Assembly (NCBI GenBank): GCA_965261695.1
Contig: OZ253474.1
Span: forward strand, 2,666,001 to 2,730,000
Direction: 5' to 3'
DNA from: Bin5 sp965261695
GTDB taxonomy: Bacteria; Chloroflexota; Anaerolineae; Caldilineales; Caldilineaceae
Length of the DNA stretch: 64,000 bases
In this document: positions 8,833-17,451 of the stretch, piece by piece
How positions within the stretch are numbered: position 1 is the stretch's first letter
Layout: the number at the start of each line of letters is the position of its first letter
Position numbers and translations under genes: made by a program
Notes under the pieces: generated by a model
The model's database searches: none
What the model saw: only the letters and a program-made list of their open reading frames with translations
Told to the model about the DNA's origin: nothing

Positions 8833-9043
8833 CCTTCAGCTAGGGACACGCCATGCCAAAACGTCGCGGCAGCCAACACCACGCGCAACTGAGGGCTGTT
8901 GATAGAAACCGACGCGCTGAGAGCCGAACTAAGCATTTCGAGACCCTGTGGTATGGCTCGAAAATCGCAAAAGAGAACCTGGTCGCGAGTGAATCGCCGT
9001 CGATGGAGCAAGTACGGCAGAGACATCCAGCCTAGCACAAGCG

Positions 9044-9258
9044 CCAGGCTGCGCGTCTGGAACGGGTTGGGCGAGGTCGGGCTGACCGCGCGCGTGACGG
9101 GCGACATCATGCCGGGGACGGTGCTGGCGCCGGGGATTTGGTGGAACAAGCACAGTGCGGATGGCCGCAACGTGAACCAGCTGACGCCGCAGGATGAGAC
9201 GGACATGGGCGCGTCGGGGAGTTTTTATGATGTGCGGGTGCAGGTGGAGTCGATATAA
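9044..9258 (+). pseudogene. Displaced 3'-end fragment of the molybdopterin oxidoreductase gene
   Basis: About 71 codons repeat the C terminus of the 5194-7404 gene almost exactly, from ARLRVWNGLGEVGL to a natural stop. Differences are few and mostly synonymous; the last residues read VQVESI instead of VRVERV. There is no start codon or upstream domain, so it is a fragment. The pair of copies (7190-7404 and 9044-9258) are direct repeats of about 215 bp. Confidence 0.85.
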
Positions 9259-9307
9259 AAGAATATAATATTTAAGTTAAACTCTACTTTACAAACTTCG
9301 CGCAGAT

Positions 9308-9457
9308 TCAATCAGCAAGCCTGCCCTCAGCCTCAAGCCCACACACAAGCCCACACACAAGCCGATCAAATCCTGCTACGCCGCGTTTGACCTGTTCGCC
9401 CGCTTCACGCGCGGCTTCGAGCATGCGGCGCAGGTGGATTTGGTCATGGCCGCGCAG
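9308..9457 (-). pseudogene. HEPN (DUF86) toxin remnant
   Basis: The frame starting with CTG at 9457 reads HDQIHLRRMLEAAREAGEQV, typical of the first helix of DUF86/HepT proteins, but ends after about 50 codons, without the RxxxxH catalytic motif. It overlaps the end of the MNT remnant by 14 bp, the arrangement of an intact MntA-HepT operon. It is a decayed copy of the type of pair found intact at 22109-22790. Confidence 0.55.
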
Positions 9458-9725
9458 ATTGAACTTCGGGCTTGTCCAGACCTTGCTGGCGGAAGCAGGG
9501 ACTGAGATCCTCGGCTGGGCGCAGGTCGACTTTGCGGCCCGCGAAGCGTTCAGAGAGGGGCGGTTCGATGCCGGCGACGCCCAGCAGCCCGGGGATGCGG
9601 TCCGGCTCGAATTCGACGAGCAGGTCGATATCGCTGCCGGGTCCGAAGTCGTCGCGCAGGGTCAACCGCTGGCCCATCGTCAAGGAGAGGCGTCTGGATG
9701 GCCGTCGCCTTGTAGACATTGCCAT
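9444..9725 (-). pseudogene. MNT-type nucleotidyltransferase (antitoxin) remnant
   Basis: The middle and end are a clear MntA-like domain: LRDDFGPGSDIDLLVEFEPD with the two metal-binding Asp residues (GSDID), then RKVDLRPAEDLSPCFRQQ. The N-terminal part is corrupted: where intact proteins have a Gly-Ser motif this one reads TMGQRLT. With the truncated HEPN partner downstream, this is a dead toxin-antitoxin module. Confidence 0.6.
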
Positions 9726-9772
9726 CGGCCCCGTGCCGCCGTTCGACCAAAGAAGGGAAGGGCCAGGTAGAG

Positions 9773-10576
9773 TTACCCAGCTGCTTGGCCTGGCTTCTCC
9801 GTTTCGTATTGGCGGATGCGCGCTATGACTGTGGTCATCCAGTTCGTCAACTCAGTCAACTCGGGTTCGTCCCAACTCCGGTCGGTGCGGCACACAAGAT
9901 CGTCGCGTTTGCCCATGGGTTCGAACAGGCCAGTTTTAAGCGCATCTTCCCTATGCGTTTCGACGGCATCATGTGGGACGTTTGACTTCCCCCGCACCGA
10001 GGAAAAGTTAGTGTAGATTTTCTGGTTGAGCGCCGCGTAGCAGACCCCGACCAGGGCTCCGCGGGATACCACGTTGAGTGAAAACCCCTTGCCGTGCCAT
10101 TGGATTCTCATTCCGCCCTGCTTTCCAAGCGCCAGCACTCTTTCGCAGACGGTTTTCCCGTTCTCGTCAAGAGACGCAAGGAATTCCTCTTCGTTGGTCT
10201 GGCTCTGTTTCTTCTTGAACTCTGAAGAAGCCTCTCTATCATCCGGAGAGAGAGCGGCCGACTGATCGGTGGCCGGCGGGGTTACGTCCTTGCCCGGCAT
10301 CACGCGCAACAGGACCTCGACCTGCTCGGGTTCCAGTTGGAAGAACTCCCGGGAGGGATTTAGCCGGTGCGGCCCGAAGGCCGTGTGCAGTGCGCTCTCA
10401 ATCTCAGCAGCTTCCCTGTCCACGATTTCGCGGGCGATGACACAGTCAAAGGGAAGCGGCACGCTTGTCGTGTACAGTTGTCCCATCCTGAGCTGTACGT
10501 CCGACTGATCGGTCATGCCGATTTTCACGATTCCCGGCATCGCCGGATTGGTTAAGACGTAGACGATGTTGGACAT
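9773..10576 (-). CDS. GIY-YIG-like (T5orf172/Mug113 type) nuclease-domain protein
   Basis: The ATG at 10576 is chosen because AAGGAG lies 7 bp upstream; an earlier in-frame start 11 codons before lacks a site. The 267-residue protein opens with IVYVLTNPAMPGIVKIGMT, the YV...KIG pattern of T5orf172-type GIY-YIG domains, continues with an Arg-containing helix (AIESALH-like AEIESALHTAFG) and ends that domain with REFFQLEPEQV (about residue 90). A charged linker (about 100-130) leads to an unrecognised C-terminal domain with repeated Trp and Arg. Such domains occur in phage and mobile-element proteins and cleave DNA; catalysis here is inferred. It lies in the decayed defence island, and the protein appears intact. 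Confidence 0.7.
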   Translation of the reverse strand: MSNIVYVLTNPAMPGIVKIGMTDQSDVQLRMGQLYTTSVPLPFDCVIAREIVDREAAEIESALHTAFGPHRLNPSREFFQLEPEQVEVLLRVMPGKDVTPPATDQSAALSPDDREASSEFKKKQSQTNEEEFLASLDENGKTVCERVLALGKQGGMRIQWHGKGFSLNVVSRGALVGVCYAALNQKIYTNFSSVRGKSNVPHDAVETHREDALKTGLFEPMGKRDDLVCRTDRSWDEPELTELTNWMTTVIARIRQYETEKPGQAAG

Positions 10577-10671
10577 TGCTGCTTCTCCTTGTGGAGAGTT
10601 GGTAATCAAGATGCGACGGAATCTGAGCTACCGTTCGGCCAGCCCCGGCGGTTCAGTCGGAGACCTTTCGA

Positions 10672-10809
10672 CTAGCGAACGGCGTTGACTTCGAACTGGA
10701 CGCCCTCGTGCCGCTGAATGCGGCTGATGAGCTCGAACAGGTTGCGGGCGTGGGGATTGCCGGACGGTCCGAACATGCGCATGGTATCGCGCCGGTGTAG
10801 CGGGGCCAT
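10672..10809 (-). pseudogene. C-terminal fragment of an unknown protein
   Basis: An open frame upstream of the stop at 10674-10672 reads a smooth, protein-like sequence (RRDTMRMFGPSGNPHARNLF, then ELISRIQRHEGVQFEVNAVR). It has no ribosome site and blends upstream into a GGGGTGGTGTGTGAG repeat. It looks like the tail of a lost gene. The family is not recognised. Confidence 0.3.
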
Positions 10810-10837
10810 CCGGCGTATGAAGACATGCGCGATGGGG

Positions 10838-10877
10838 ACGGGGTGGTGTGTGAGGGGTGAGAGGGCGTTGGGCGGGG
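10838..10877. repeat. GGGGTGGTGTGTGAG repeat, copy 1
   Basis: A run containing GGGGTGGTGTGTGAGGGGTG followed by GGGCGG. A close relative lies at 13099-13136. Both flank coding remnants of the defence island. Confidence 0.45.
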
Positions 10878-10940
10878 GTTTCAGACGCTCTCTCCCCTAC
10901 CGTAGTCTGATTCCCGCCTCCAAAGTGACCTGACAGGGAA

Positions 10941-12071
10941 TCACTCATCGTCCTCGACGAAAGTCAGGTTGCGGGGGTATCGCAGTTCATAGCCACTGCC
11001 GGTTGGAAGAATGTCACCATCCAAGCTGACAAACTTCTGGTCTCGAAATGCTTGAATCACCGTGTCGTAAGTCGGCTGCTCAAATTCGACCTGAATACGG
11101 AACAGTTTTTCGTCCCTTATGGTCAAAAGGACTGCCTTGCCATCGAAATTGTCAGGCTTTCTATCCAGTCTGACAACCTGGGCGATCAAATGCTCGTCAA
11201 AAGAGGGGTCATTGCGACGGAGGAAAGCGGCCGCCTCCGACAGAATGCCCGCCGAAGTCTCAGTAAACTTGTAGTTTGCATCCGGGACGTTTGACGGCCG
11301 GACACCCGCCCAAAATAGCGCTATTTCGATTCCGCCCCCGTCTTGTGCCAGCGCCGCGACCGATTCGCAAAGATTGGCGCTAACACCTTTTTTTACCACC
11401 TGCCTGAAAGGCTCGAGCGTATCTCCGGAAACCGTTCCGGTGATTGCCAGCGAAGTATGGTGAAGCGCTTTGGACAACTGTTTGGTAGCCCGCCGGGGGA
11501 AGGGCGCGGTATACGCGTCACCGAAGTCGGTCTGCGTCCCAAATCCCGCCGGCACCGGCGAGTGTAACGTCAGGGAATATCCTTCATGATAACCCGGAAG
11601 GGGTTGCACATTGTCAAGATAGTCTGCCACATTCGAGCTGACTCTGCCGCGATACGCTGCGCTGGTTTTTTCGGCGGCACGGGCGGCTGAGGCCAACATG
11701 CCGTAGGCGGCGTCAAGCATTTCCGCGTTCTGGCGGAGAGAGAGCGGCTCCTTTGCCAAGCCATTGGGGGAGCGCATATGGATGACGTCGGCTCCAGTCC
11801 CTTCCAGATCGTGGAATACGTCCAGCTGCGACCGGTTTTCAACGGTGGCGAGAACCGCAATCGCTTCGGCCATCGCTTCGGCAAAGTCGGCGAATGTGTC
11901 ACGAAATGGACAGAGGATTTCCCACCTTCGCCCCTCATGTTCCTTGCTAAAAAGCGTGGCTCGATTTCCCCAATCGCCCTCGTCAACCCACAGCCGCGAT
12001 TTGAGATAGGTGCGCAGGCTTAAGAGTGACAGCGAAGACAACGCCTTGCGGTCGCGAATGTCAACTCTCAT
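10941..12071 (-). CDS. Conserved-looking protein of unknown function, coupled to a DUF4365 gene
   Basis: A 376-residue soluble protein with no signal peptide or membrane segment. Its start codon overlaps the stop of the upstream DUF4365 frame in an ATGA, so the two were translationally coupled. The N-terminal third contains alternating Leu/Arg helices and an acidic WVDEGDWG turn; the middle has a region rich in Asp/Gly and aromatic residues (about 190-215); the C terminus is a likely beta-rich domain around LTIRDEKLFRIQVEFEQPTY. No catalytic motif was recognised. The position next to DUF4365, a domain found with nuclease-like partners, and inside a defence island suggests a role in DNA conflict, but this is inference from context only. 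Confidence 0.65.
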   Translation of the reverse strand: MRVDIRDRKALSSLSLLSLRTYLKSRLWVDEGDWGNRATLFSKEHEGRRWEILCPFRDTFADFAEAMAEAIAVLATVENRSQLDVFHDLEGTGADVIHMRSPNGLAKEPLSLRQNAEMLDAAYGMLASAARAAEKTSAAYRGRVSSNVADYLDNVQPLPGYHEGYSLTLHSPVPAGFGTQTDFGDAYTAPFPRRATKQLSKALHHTSLAITGTVSGDTLEPFRQVVKKGVSANLCESVAALAQDGGGIEIALFWAGVRPSNVPDANYKFTETSAGILSEAAAFLRRNDPSFDEHLIAQVVRLDRKPDNFDGKAVLLTIRDEKLFRIQVEFEQPTYDTVIQAFRDQKFVSLDGDILPTGSGYELRYPRNLTFVEDDE

Positions 12072-12568
12072 ACCGACTCCCCCCTTTCAACCTTTTCCAT
12101 CAGAACAGCAAGCTGCTCACTGCCAAAGAGGTTGGTGACCGGTATGCGGACGGTAACGCTAGTCGTATTGGGTAGCGGCGGCTGTCCCTTCAGTGGGAGC
12201 CAGTAGGCGCAGTGACGCAAGCAGAGTTCACTGCTTGTTTGGGACAGCCACTATGCCCGTTCTTGAGGCATAAGAACAACGATCAAGATGCGGGGGATCA
12301 TGGCATCTTGTGACAAATCCGTGTAATTTCCGATTGGCAAGGGAAAGGCCAAGTGGTTCTCGCGCAGAATGTCTTGGGAAGTTGCTTTGGCCTGAAATTC
12401 GATTCTGGGGGCTCTGCCAAAGTCAGCCCTCACAACGCCGTCTATACTACTGCGGTCTATTTGTGGTTCATCAACAAAATAACCTGCGAGGGCAGCGACA
12501 ACTCTGATGTATGCTAAAGAGAACCGCTCCTTCATTGTGTTGCTGTCCGCATGCCCCGTTTTTTCCAT
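12068..12568 (-). pseudogene. DUF4365-family gene interrupted by one in-frame amber codon
   Basis: From the ATG at 12568 the frame reads the DUF4365 signature KERFSLAYIRVVAALAGYFV, then IEFQAKATSQDILREDH-like IEFQAKATSQDILRENHLAF and PRILIVVLMP. A single TAG at 12253-12251 interrupts it; the same frame then continues for 60 codons with family-like sequence (LCLRHCAYWLPLKGQPPLPN and TTSVTVRIPVTNLFG) to a stop that overlaps the next gene's ATG. Nothing else is disturbed, so a single nonsense change explains it; GAG to TAG is the likely event. DUF4365 proteins are predicted nuclease-fold (QxK motif) proteins. The domain assignment is good; loss of function is inferred. Confidence 0.75.
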
Positions 12569-12873
12569 GCTAACGCCCTTTTCCGAAGCCCAAATTGAAT
12601 ATAGCGGTGTCAAACCGCTTCTGACACGGGGTGTAAATCATGCCTTCCGGCAACACTGGGAAGGTGAAAACGCTATACAGAACAACATGGGATGTCGGTA
12701 TGTGGCGTTGCAAACGGCCCGTCTGTGAACCGAAGATTCCAGCAGCAGGCTCTATGGGCGCCAGGCTGCATGGAGTGAAAGGAATAGAACAAATGTTACA
12801 ATCGAAAGCACAGTTTGTCAAGGCTGGCCAGCTGGCCCCAATTGGCCGGGTGTGTCCCGGATATGCGGGCAAA

Positions 12874-12922
12874 GGTTGTCTGAACCAGGATTTACGGGAT
12901 TTGAGGATTGGCAGGATAGCGG
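12874..12922 (+). repeat. Dispersed GTCTGAACCA repeat, copy 1
   Basis: Reads GGTTGTCTGAACCAGGATTT followed by ACGGGATTTGAGGATTGGCA and GGATAGCGG. An inverted-orientation copy with a few changes lies at 38893-38937. Confidence 0.6.
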
Positions 12923-13098
12923 AGTTTCTACACGGTGGGTCATTTCCGGCTGGCTGAGAGGGGGCATCGGGACTGCTTCCGCGAGGCGGCCGCGCCGGAG
13001 GCGGGAGGGGATGGCGCGCTGCGCCGCTACGATGACAATGGGAAGGGGGCCAGCAGGTGGGCGGAGGCGCGTGGGTTCAGGCGGGATGTGGAGGGGGG

Positions 13099-13136
13099 GA
13101 TGGGGTGGTGTGTGAGTGGTGAGCGAATTGGGTGGA
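13099..13136. repeat. GGGGTGGTGTGTGAG repeat, copy 2
   Basis: GATGGGGTGGTGTGTGAGTG followed by GTGAGCG; compare 10838-10877. Confidence 0.45.
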
Positions 13137-13202
13137 GCCTTCGGCCTTACTCCCATTTTGTGGTATAAATATTGGGGCCAACCATAGTTGGCGTGTTCGT
13201 GT

Positions 13203-13475
13203 TCAGTCGATCAGGGCCGGGGGCAGCCCTTCCACAATGCGCGTCGTCTCCACGCTCACACGCACCAGGCGTTTGACGTGGGCCACCAGTTCGGCGGGGT
13301 CGTCGGCGAACCAGGCGTTGGGGTCATTGACGATGCAGCTTTCCTTGTCCTGGCGGATGCGTAGCCGGTCCACTGCCCACTCCAGCGGCGAGCGTCCTTT
13401 GACAGCGTACTCATGGGTCGCGGCGGGAATGCCGCGCAGCGTGACCGACGGGGTGACATGCAGAATGGACACGTA
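13203..13475 (-). pseudogene. C-terminal fragment of a type ISP-like restriction-modification/helicase protein
   Basis: About 90 codons upstream of a natural stop resemble the extreme C terminus of large type ISP or DEAD/DEAH restriction enzymes: a GIPAATHEYAVKGRSPLEW segment, then VNDPNAWFADDP and a final RVSVETTRIVEGLP. The rest of the gene is missing; the frame upstream of about 13475 is unrelated sequence. It lies 130 bp from the hsdM start, on the opposite strand. Confidence 0.6.
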
Positions 13476-13605
13476 ACGGGCAGAGCAATTCGTCCAAACG
13501 GCTCGCTTAGAGGCGGGCAATCTAAGGAGTCGGGGCGGAGCCCATTCAAGAGTTCTGTTGAAATAGGGCAATGACCAGAAATTCCAGGATCCAGGTATTA
13601 GAACC

Positions 13606-15729
13606 ATGAACCACAGCGAGATCGTCAGTTTCATTTGGAGTGTAGCCAACCGCATACGCGACACCGTCAAGCGGGGCAAGTACCAGGACGTTGTCCTGCC
13701 GTTGACGGTGCTGCGACGACTGGACTGCGTGTTGGCGCCCACAAAAGGGGCCGTGCTTGAACGGCAGGCCGAGTTTCGAGGACGGGGCTTGGAGAACCTT
13801 CACAGGCAACTTTGCCGTGCGTCGGGATTCGCGTTCTACAACACATCTCGGTATGACTTTGAACGGCTGTTAGCGGACGCGCCCAACGCGGCCGCCAACC
13901 TGAGAAACTACATCGCGGGTTTCAGCCACAACATGCGCGAGGTCCTGGAGCGATTCGATTTCGACAACACGATCAGCAAGCTCCACGAAGCGGGGCTCCT
14001 GTTCCAGGTGCTGGAAATGTTTGGGAGCGTTGACCTCCACCCCGACAACATCGACAATGCCGCGATGGGTACCATCTTCGAGGAGCTTATCCGTAAATTT
14101 AACGAAGCGCTGAACGAGAACCCGGGGGAGCACTTCACCCCCCGCGACGTGGTTCACCTCATGGTTTCCCTCATGCTCGCCGGTGACGAAGACCGTATCG
14201 GCGGCGTGGGCGCTGTGCGCACCGTCTATGACCCGTGTTGTGGTTCAGGAGGAATGCTGACGATCGCCAAGGACCACATCACCAAGGGGCGCCGCGAGAA
14301 CGGCGACCTCCTGGCAGAGCCCATCAATCAACAGGCCGAGATTCACCTCTTCGGCCAGGAAGTGAACCCAGAGACCTGGGCAGTTTCCAAGTCCGACCTG
14401 TTCATGAAGGATCCATCAGGCCTCGACGCTGACAACATCGTCTTCGGATCCACCCTTTCCAATGACCGGCACGCGGGCAGGACCTTTGATTACCTGATTG
14501 CGAATCCGCCTTACGGAAAGGACTGGAAGCGGGACGAGCGCGCGGTTCGGGATGAACACGCGCGGGGCGCGGCGGGCAGGTTTGGCCCCGGTCAGCCGCG
14601 CATCAGCGACGGTCAACTCCTTTTCCTGCTGCACATGCTCGCCCGCGTCAAAGAGCCGGAGGAGGGCGGCTCTCGCATCGCCATAATCATGAATGGCTCG
14701 CCCCTGTTCACCGGGGACGCAGGCAGCGGTGAGAGCGAGATACGTCGTTACATTTTTGAAAACGATCTGTTGGAAGCCCTGATTGCGATGCCGGAGCAAC
14801 TCTTCTACAACACAGGCATCGCCACCTATGTGTGGCTTCTCACCAATCGAAAAGCCCCGGAGCGCCAGGGCAAGGTGCAGTTGATCGACGCCTCGTCCTT
14901 TTGGGATTTGATGCCTCGCAGCCACGGTGACAAGCGCCGTGAAATCCTGCCAGAGAAGGCGCAGGACATCCTGCAGATACTCAAGGACTACCGGGACGGC
15001 GACACGCGGGCGGTCACCAGAGACGGTAAACAGGAAGAGGTGGTAGTGAGCCGCATCTTCTCCACGTCACACTTTGGCTTCCGCAGGGTCTCGGTGGAGA
15101 GGCCGCTCCGGCTCAACTTCCAGGCGATCCCTGAGCGTATCGCGCGGGTCAAGGAGGAGAGGGCTTTCCAGGCCCTGGCCAAGTCAAGGAAGAGGGGCCA
15201 GGCGGCCGCTGAGGAGGAGACTCAGGGCAGCAGGCTGAAGGCGGCGGTTATCAGAATGCTGAAAGGTCTGCCGGACAGGAAGGTGAATGACAGGAGCGAA
15301 TTCGAGGGGATGCTTGACGGCGCGGTCAAGGTTGCCGGACTCAAGCTGTCTGCCCCGGTTAGGAAGGCTATTCTGGTCGAGCTCTCCGAGCGCGACCAGA
15401 GCGCGGTCATTTGCCGGAAGCGGGACGGCAGCCCGGAGCCGGACCCCGATCTGCGCGACACGGAGCGCGTGCCGTTGACGGAGGATGTGAACACCTTCTT
15501 CGAACGGGAGGTCGCGCCCCACGTCCCGGACGCCTGGATCGACGAGTCCAAGCGCGACGCTAGAGACGGCGAAGCGGGCGTCGTTGGCTATGAAATCAAT
15601 TTCAATCGTTACTTCTACCGGCACGCCCCGCCGCGCGCGCTGGAGGAGATCGAGACCGACATCCGGGAAATTGAAGAGGAGATCGTTCGGATGCTGGGAG
15701 AGGGCACAGTTGCGCCAGCCCCTCCATGA
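13606..15729 (+). CDS. hsdM: Type I restriction-modification DNA methyltransferase (M subunit)
   Basis: A 707-residue N6-adenine methyltransferase that combines with HsdS and HsdR. An N-terminal helical HsdM domain (about 1-170) includes FTPRDVVHLMV, followed by the SAM-binding motif I DPCCGSGGM (209-217) and the catalytic motif IV NPPYGKDW (300-307). The long C-terminal extension (about 500-700) is charged and contains a coiled-coil-like EEIETDIREIEEEIVRML end, which probably contacts HsdS. It is first in a gene row of hsdM, abiEi, abiEii, hsdS and hsdR, all on the plus strand. No frameshift is present. The assignment is secure. Confidence 0.93.
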   Translation: MNHSEIVSFIWSVANRIRDTVKRGKYQDVVLPLTVLRRLDCVLAPTKGAVLERQAEFRGRGLENLHRQLCRASGFAFYNTSRYDFERLLADAPNAAANLRNYIAGFSHNMREVLERFDFDNTISKLHEAGLLFQVLEMFGSVDLHPDNIDNAAMGTIFEELIRKFNEALNENPGEHFTPRDVVHLMVSLMLAGDEDRIGGVGAVRTVYDPCCGSGGMLTIAKDHITKGRRENGDLLAEPINQQAEIHLFGQEVNPETWAVSKSDLFMKDPSGLDADNIVFGSTLSNDRHAGRTFDYLIANPPYGKDWKRDERAVRDEHARGAAGRFGPGQPRISDGQLLFLLHMLARVKEPEEGGSRIAIIMNGSPLFTGDAGSGESEIRRYIFENDLLEALIAMPEQLFYNTGIATYVWLLTNRKAPERQGKVQLIDASSFWDLMPRSHGDKRREILPEKAQDILQILKDYRDGDTRAVTRDGKQEEVVVSRIFSTSHFGFRRVSVERPLRLNFQAIPERIARVKEERAFQALAKSRKRGQAAAEEETQGSRLKAAVIRMLKGLPDRKVNDRSEFEGMLDGAVKVAGLKLSAPVRKAILVELSERDQSAVICRKRDGSPEPDPDLRDTERVPLTEDVNTFFEREVAPHVPDAWIDESKRDARDGEAGVVGYEINFNRYFYRHAPPRALEEIETDIREIEEEIVRMLGEGTVAPAPP

Positions 15730-15856
15730 TTCCTGCTCACTAACGCTAAAACAGGTCGGCAATGTGAAGCAATATGCCGATTTGAATTGACAACAAAGTC
15801 GCGGTCTTGTATAATGTCGGCCTTTGCGATCACAGCACTTACAGGACTGACACGCA

Positions 15857-16459
15857 ATGGCCGTCGAACTTAACGAGGATATACTTCACGAAGCCGGAGT
15901 CGGCAGCTTTTTTCGTCCAAGCCAACTGGAGCCGCTGGGAATTTCCTATCACAGGCTGCGTCAGCTGGTGGAAGACGGGGCTGTCGATCGCGTTGAGCGG
16001 GGTCTCTACCGCCTTGCCGCCACCGAACCCACCGAACACTTCTCAATCGCCCTTGTTTGCGCGCAAGTTCCCAACGCTATCGTCTGCCTCCTTTCGGCGC
16101 TCCAAGTGCATGAGATCGGCACACAGCTCCCACGCCACGTCTGGATCGCCATTCCGCACAAGGCAAAGCCTCCCGCGCTGACTGATGTGGGGATTCGTCT
16201 CGTCCGCTTCAGCGGCGCGGCCTGGTCCTATGGCGTCCTGGAAACGAAATTCGAAGGAGTTTCGGCTCGCATTACGTCACCGGCCCGCACCGTAGTCGAC
16301 TGCTTCCGGTTCCAGCGTCTCGTCGGGAGGGAGGCGGCGCTGGAGGCGCTACGGGAGGCGCTGGGGGACGGGAAGGTGACCACGGCGGCTCTGATGCGAA
16401 CGCTTGAGGAACTGCCCTCAAGCCGCCTCAGAGCCATACTGGAAGCGGGAATTCTATGA
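15857..16459 (+). CDS. abiEi: AbiEi-family type IV antitoxin / transcriptional regulator
   Basis: A 200-residue protein with the AbiEi layout: an N-terminal winged-helix domain (SFFRPSQLEPLGISYHRLRQ, then a basic wing VERGLYRLA) and a C-terminal antitoxin domain (HVWIAIPHKAKPP, then ITSPARTVVDCFRF). AbiEi normally represses its own promoter and blocks the AbiEii nucleotidyltransferase. AGGA lies 8 bp upstream of the start. The gene overlaps abiEii by 4 bp (ATGA), so the two are coupled. The pair is unusual in sitting between hsdM and hsdS of a type I system. Confidence 0.9.
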   Translation: MAVELNEDILHEAGVGSFFRPSQLEPLGISYHRLRQLVEDGAVDRVERGLYRLAATEPTEHFSIALVCAQVPNAIVCLLSALQVHEIGTQLPRHVWIAIPHKAKPPALTDVGIRLVRFSGAAWSYGVLETKFEGVSARITSPARTVVDCFRFQRLVGREAALEALREALGDGKVTTAALMRTLEELPSSRLRAILEAGIL

Positions 16460-17382
16460 CCTCAAACGTTACCGCTTCAGTCAGGGATCGTCTGCTCAAC
16501 AAGGCAAAAAGCGGTGGGGCTGATTTTCAACTGCTCCTTGTCCGCTACGCCTGCGAGCGGTTCCTCTACCGCTTGGGAAAGTCCGAGGAGCGGGCGAGGT
16601 GCATCCTGAAGGGGGCAACTCTCCTGGGTTTATGGATGGCGGAACCCTACCGGACTACACGCGACGTTGATCTGCTGGCGACTGGGGAGAACGATGAGGA
16701 GGCTGTTCGACAGGTGATGACAACGATCTGCAACGTGCCCTGTCCTGAAGACGGATTGGTCTTCGAGATTGAGACCCTCCGGGTCTCGCCGATCCGGGAC
16801 GATCAGAGGTACGGCGGTCAACGGGCCAAACTGCGCGCCCTTCTTGGCAAGGCTAACATTTCCGTGCAGGTGGATTTCGGCTTCGGCGACGTGGTGACGC
16901 CCGGTCCGGAAGAGGCGCAGTTACCTACCCTCATAGACCGTGTTCCCGCACCTGTACTTCATACCTATCCGAAAGTGACCACCATTGCCGAGAAGTTTGA
17001 GGCTATGGTGCAGTTGGGGACGAGAAACAGCCGAATGAAGGACTTCTACGATATCTGGGCGTTGTCCGAAAATTTCGTCTTCGACGGAATCGAACTGCAA
17101 CAGGCGGTCGCCCTCTGCTTCGAGCGGCGCGGCACCCACCTGCCTGCCGAGACGCCGGAGGCGCTTGCGACAGCGTTCTACTCGAACGCAAGGCAGCAAG
17201 AATTGTGGCAAGCCTATGGCCGACGGGGTGAACTGTTGCGCGCCCCGCCCGATGACTTCGGAGAGGTAGGCAGACGTGTGCAGTTCTTTTTGGGGCCTGT
17301 GTACGACAGCATTCTGGCGGATGAAATTTTCGACCTGCGCTGGCCCGCGGCCGGGCCCTGGCAGGCGCACACTGGTGGATAG
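16456..17382 (+). CDS. abiEii: AbiEii-family nucleotidyltransferase toxin
   Basis: A 308-residue toxin of the AbiE abortive-infection system. Family motifs: KGATLLGLW (motif I, about 49-57), TRDVDLLA with the two catalytic Asp residues (motif II, about 66-73), EKFEAMVQLG (motif III Lys) and RMKDFYDIW (motif IV). AbiEii-type enzymes use nucleotides to modify RNA (tRNA in a characterised relative) and stop growth. The start overlaps the antitoxin stop. All motifs are intact. In this context it may act as a back-up or addiction element of the flanking restriction system; that is an inference. Confidence 0.9.
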   Translation: MTSNVTASVRDRLLNKAKSGGADFQLLLVRYACERFLYRLGKSEERARCILKGATLLGLWMAEPYRTTRDVDLLATGENDEEAVRQVMTTICNVPCPEDGLVFEIETLRVSPIRDDQRYGGQRAKLRALLGKANISVQVDFGFGDVVTPGPEEAQLPTLIDRVPAPVLHTYPKVTTIAEKFEAMVQLGTRNSRMKDFYDIWALSENFVFDGIELQQAVALCFERRGTHLPAETPEALATAFYSNARQQELWQAYGRRGELLRAPPDDFGEVGRRVQFFLGPVYDSILADEIFDLRWPAAGPWQAHTGG

Positions 17383-17451
17383 CCAGTGGAAGGGGAATTG
17401 TAGTGGAGATTGGCGCAAGCCTAGACAGAACTGGTGCAAAAGTAAACTGAT

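Larger units (their letters stand above)
12569..13202. other. Gene-free stretch with two dispersed repeats
   Basis: No credible gene. It holds one copy of a GTCTGAACCAGGATTTACGG-type repeat (12874-12922) and one of the GGGGTGGTGTGTGAG repeat (13099-13136). Open frames here lack ribosome sites and look random or are translations of the repeats. Confidence 0.45.

Noticed and set aside
9910..9935. GGTTCGAA as a tRNA T-arm
   Set aside because: It lies inside the GIY-YIG gene and no acceptor or anticodon stems can be folded around it.
12640..12957. 105-codon plus-strand frame
   Set aside because: Part of it is a translation of the dispersed GTCTGAACCA repeat and the rest has no coding character.
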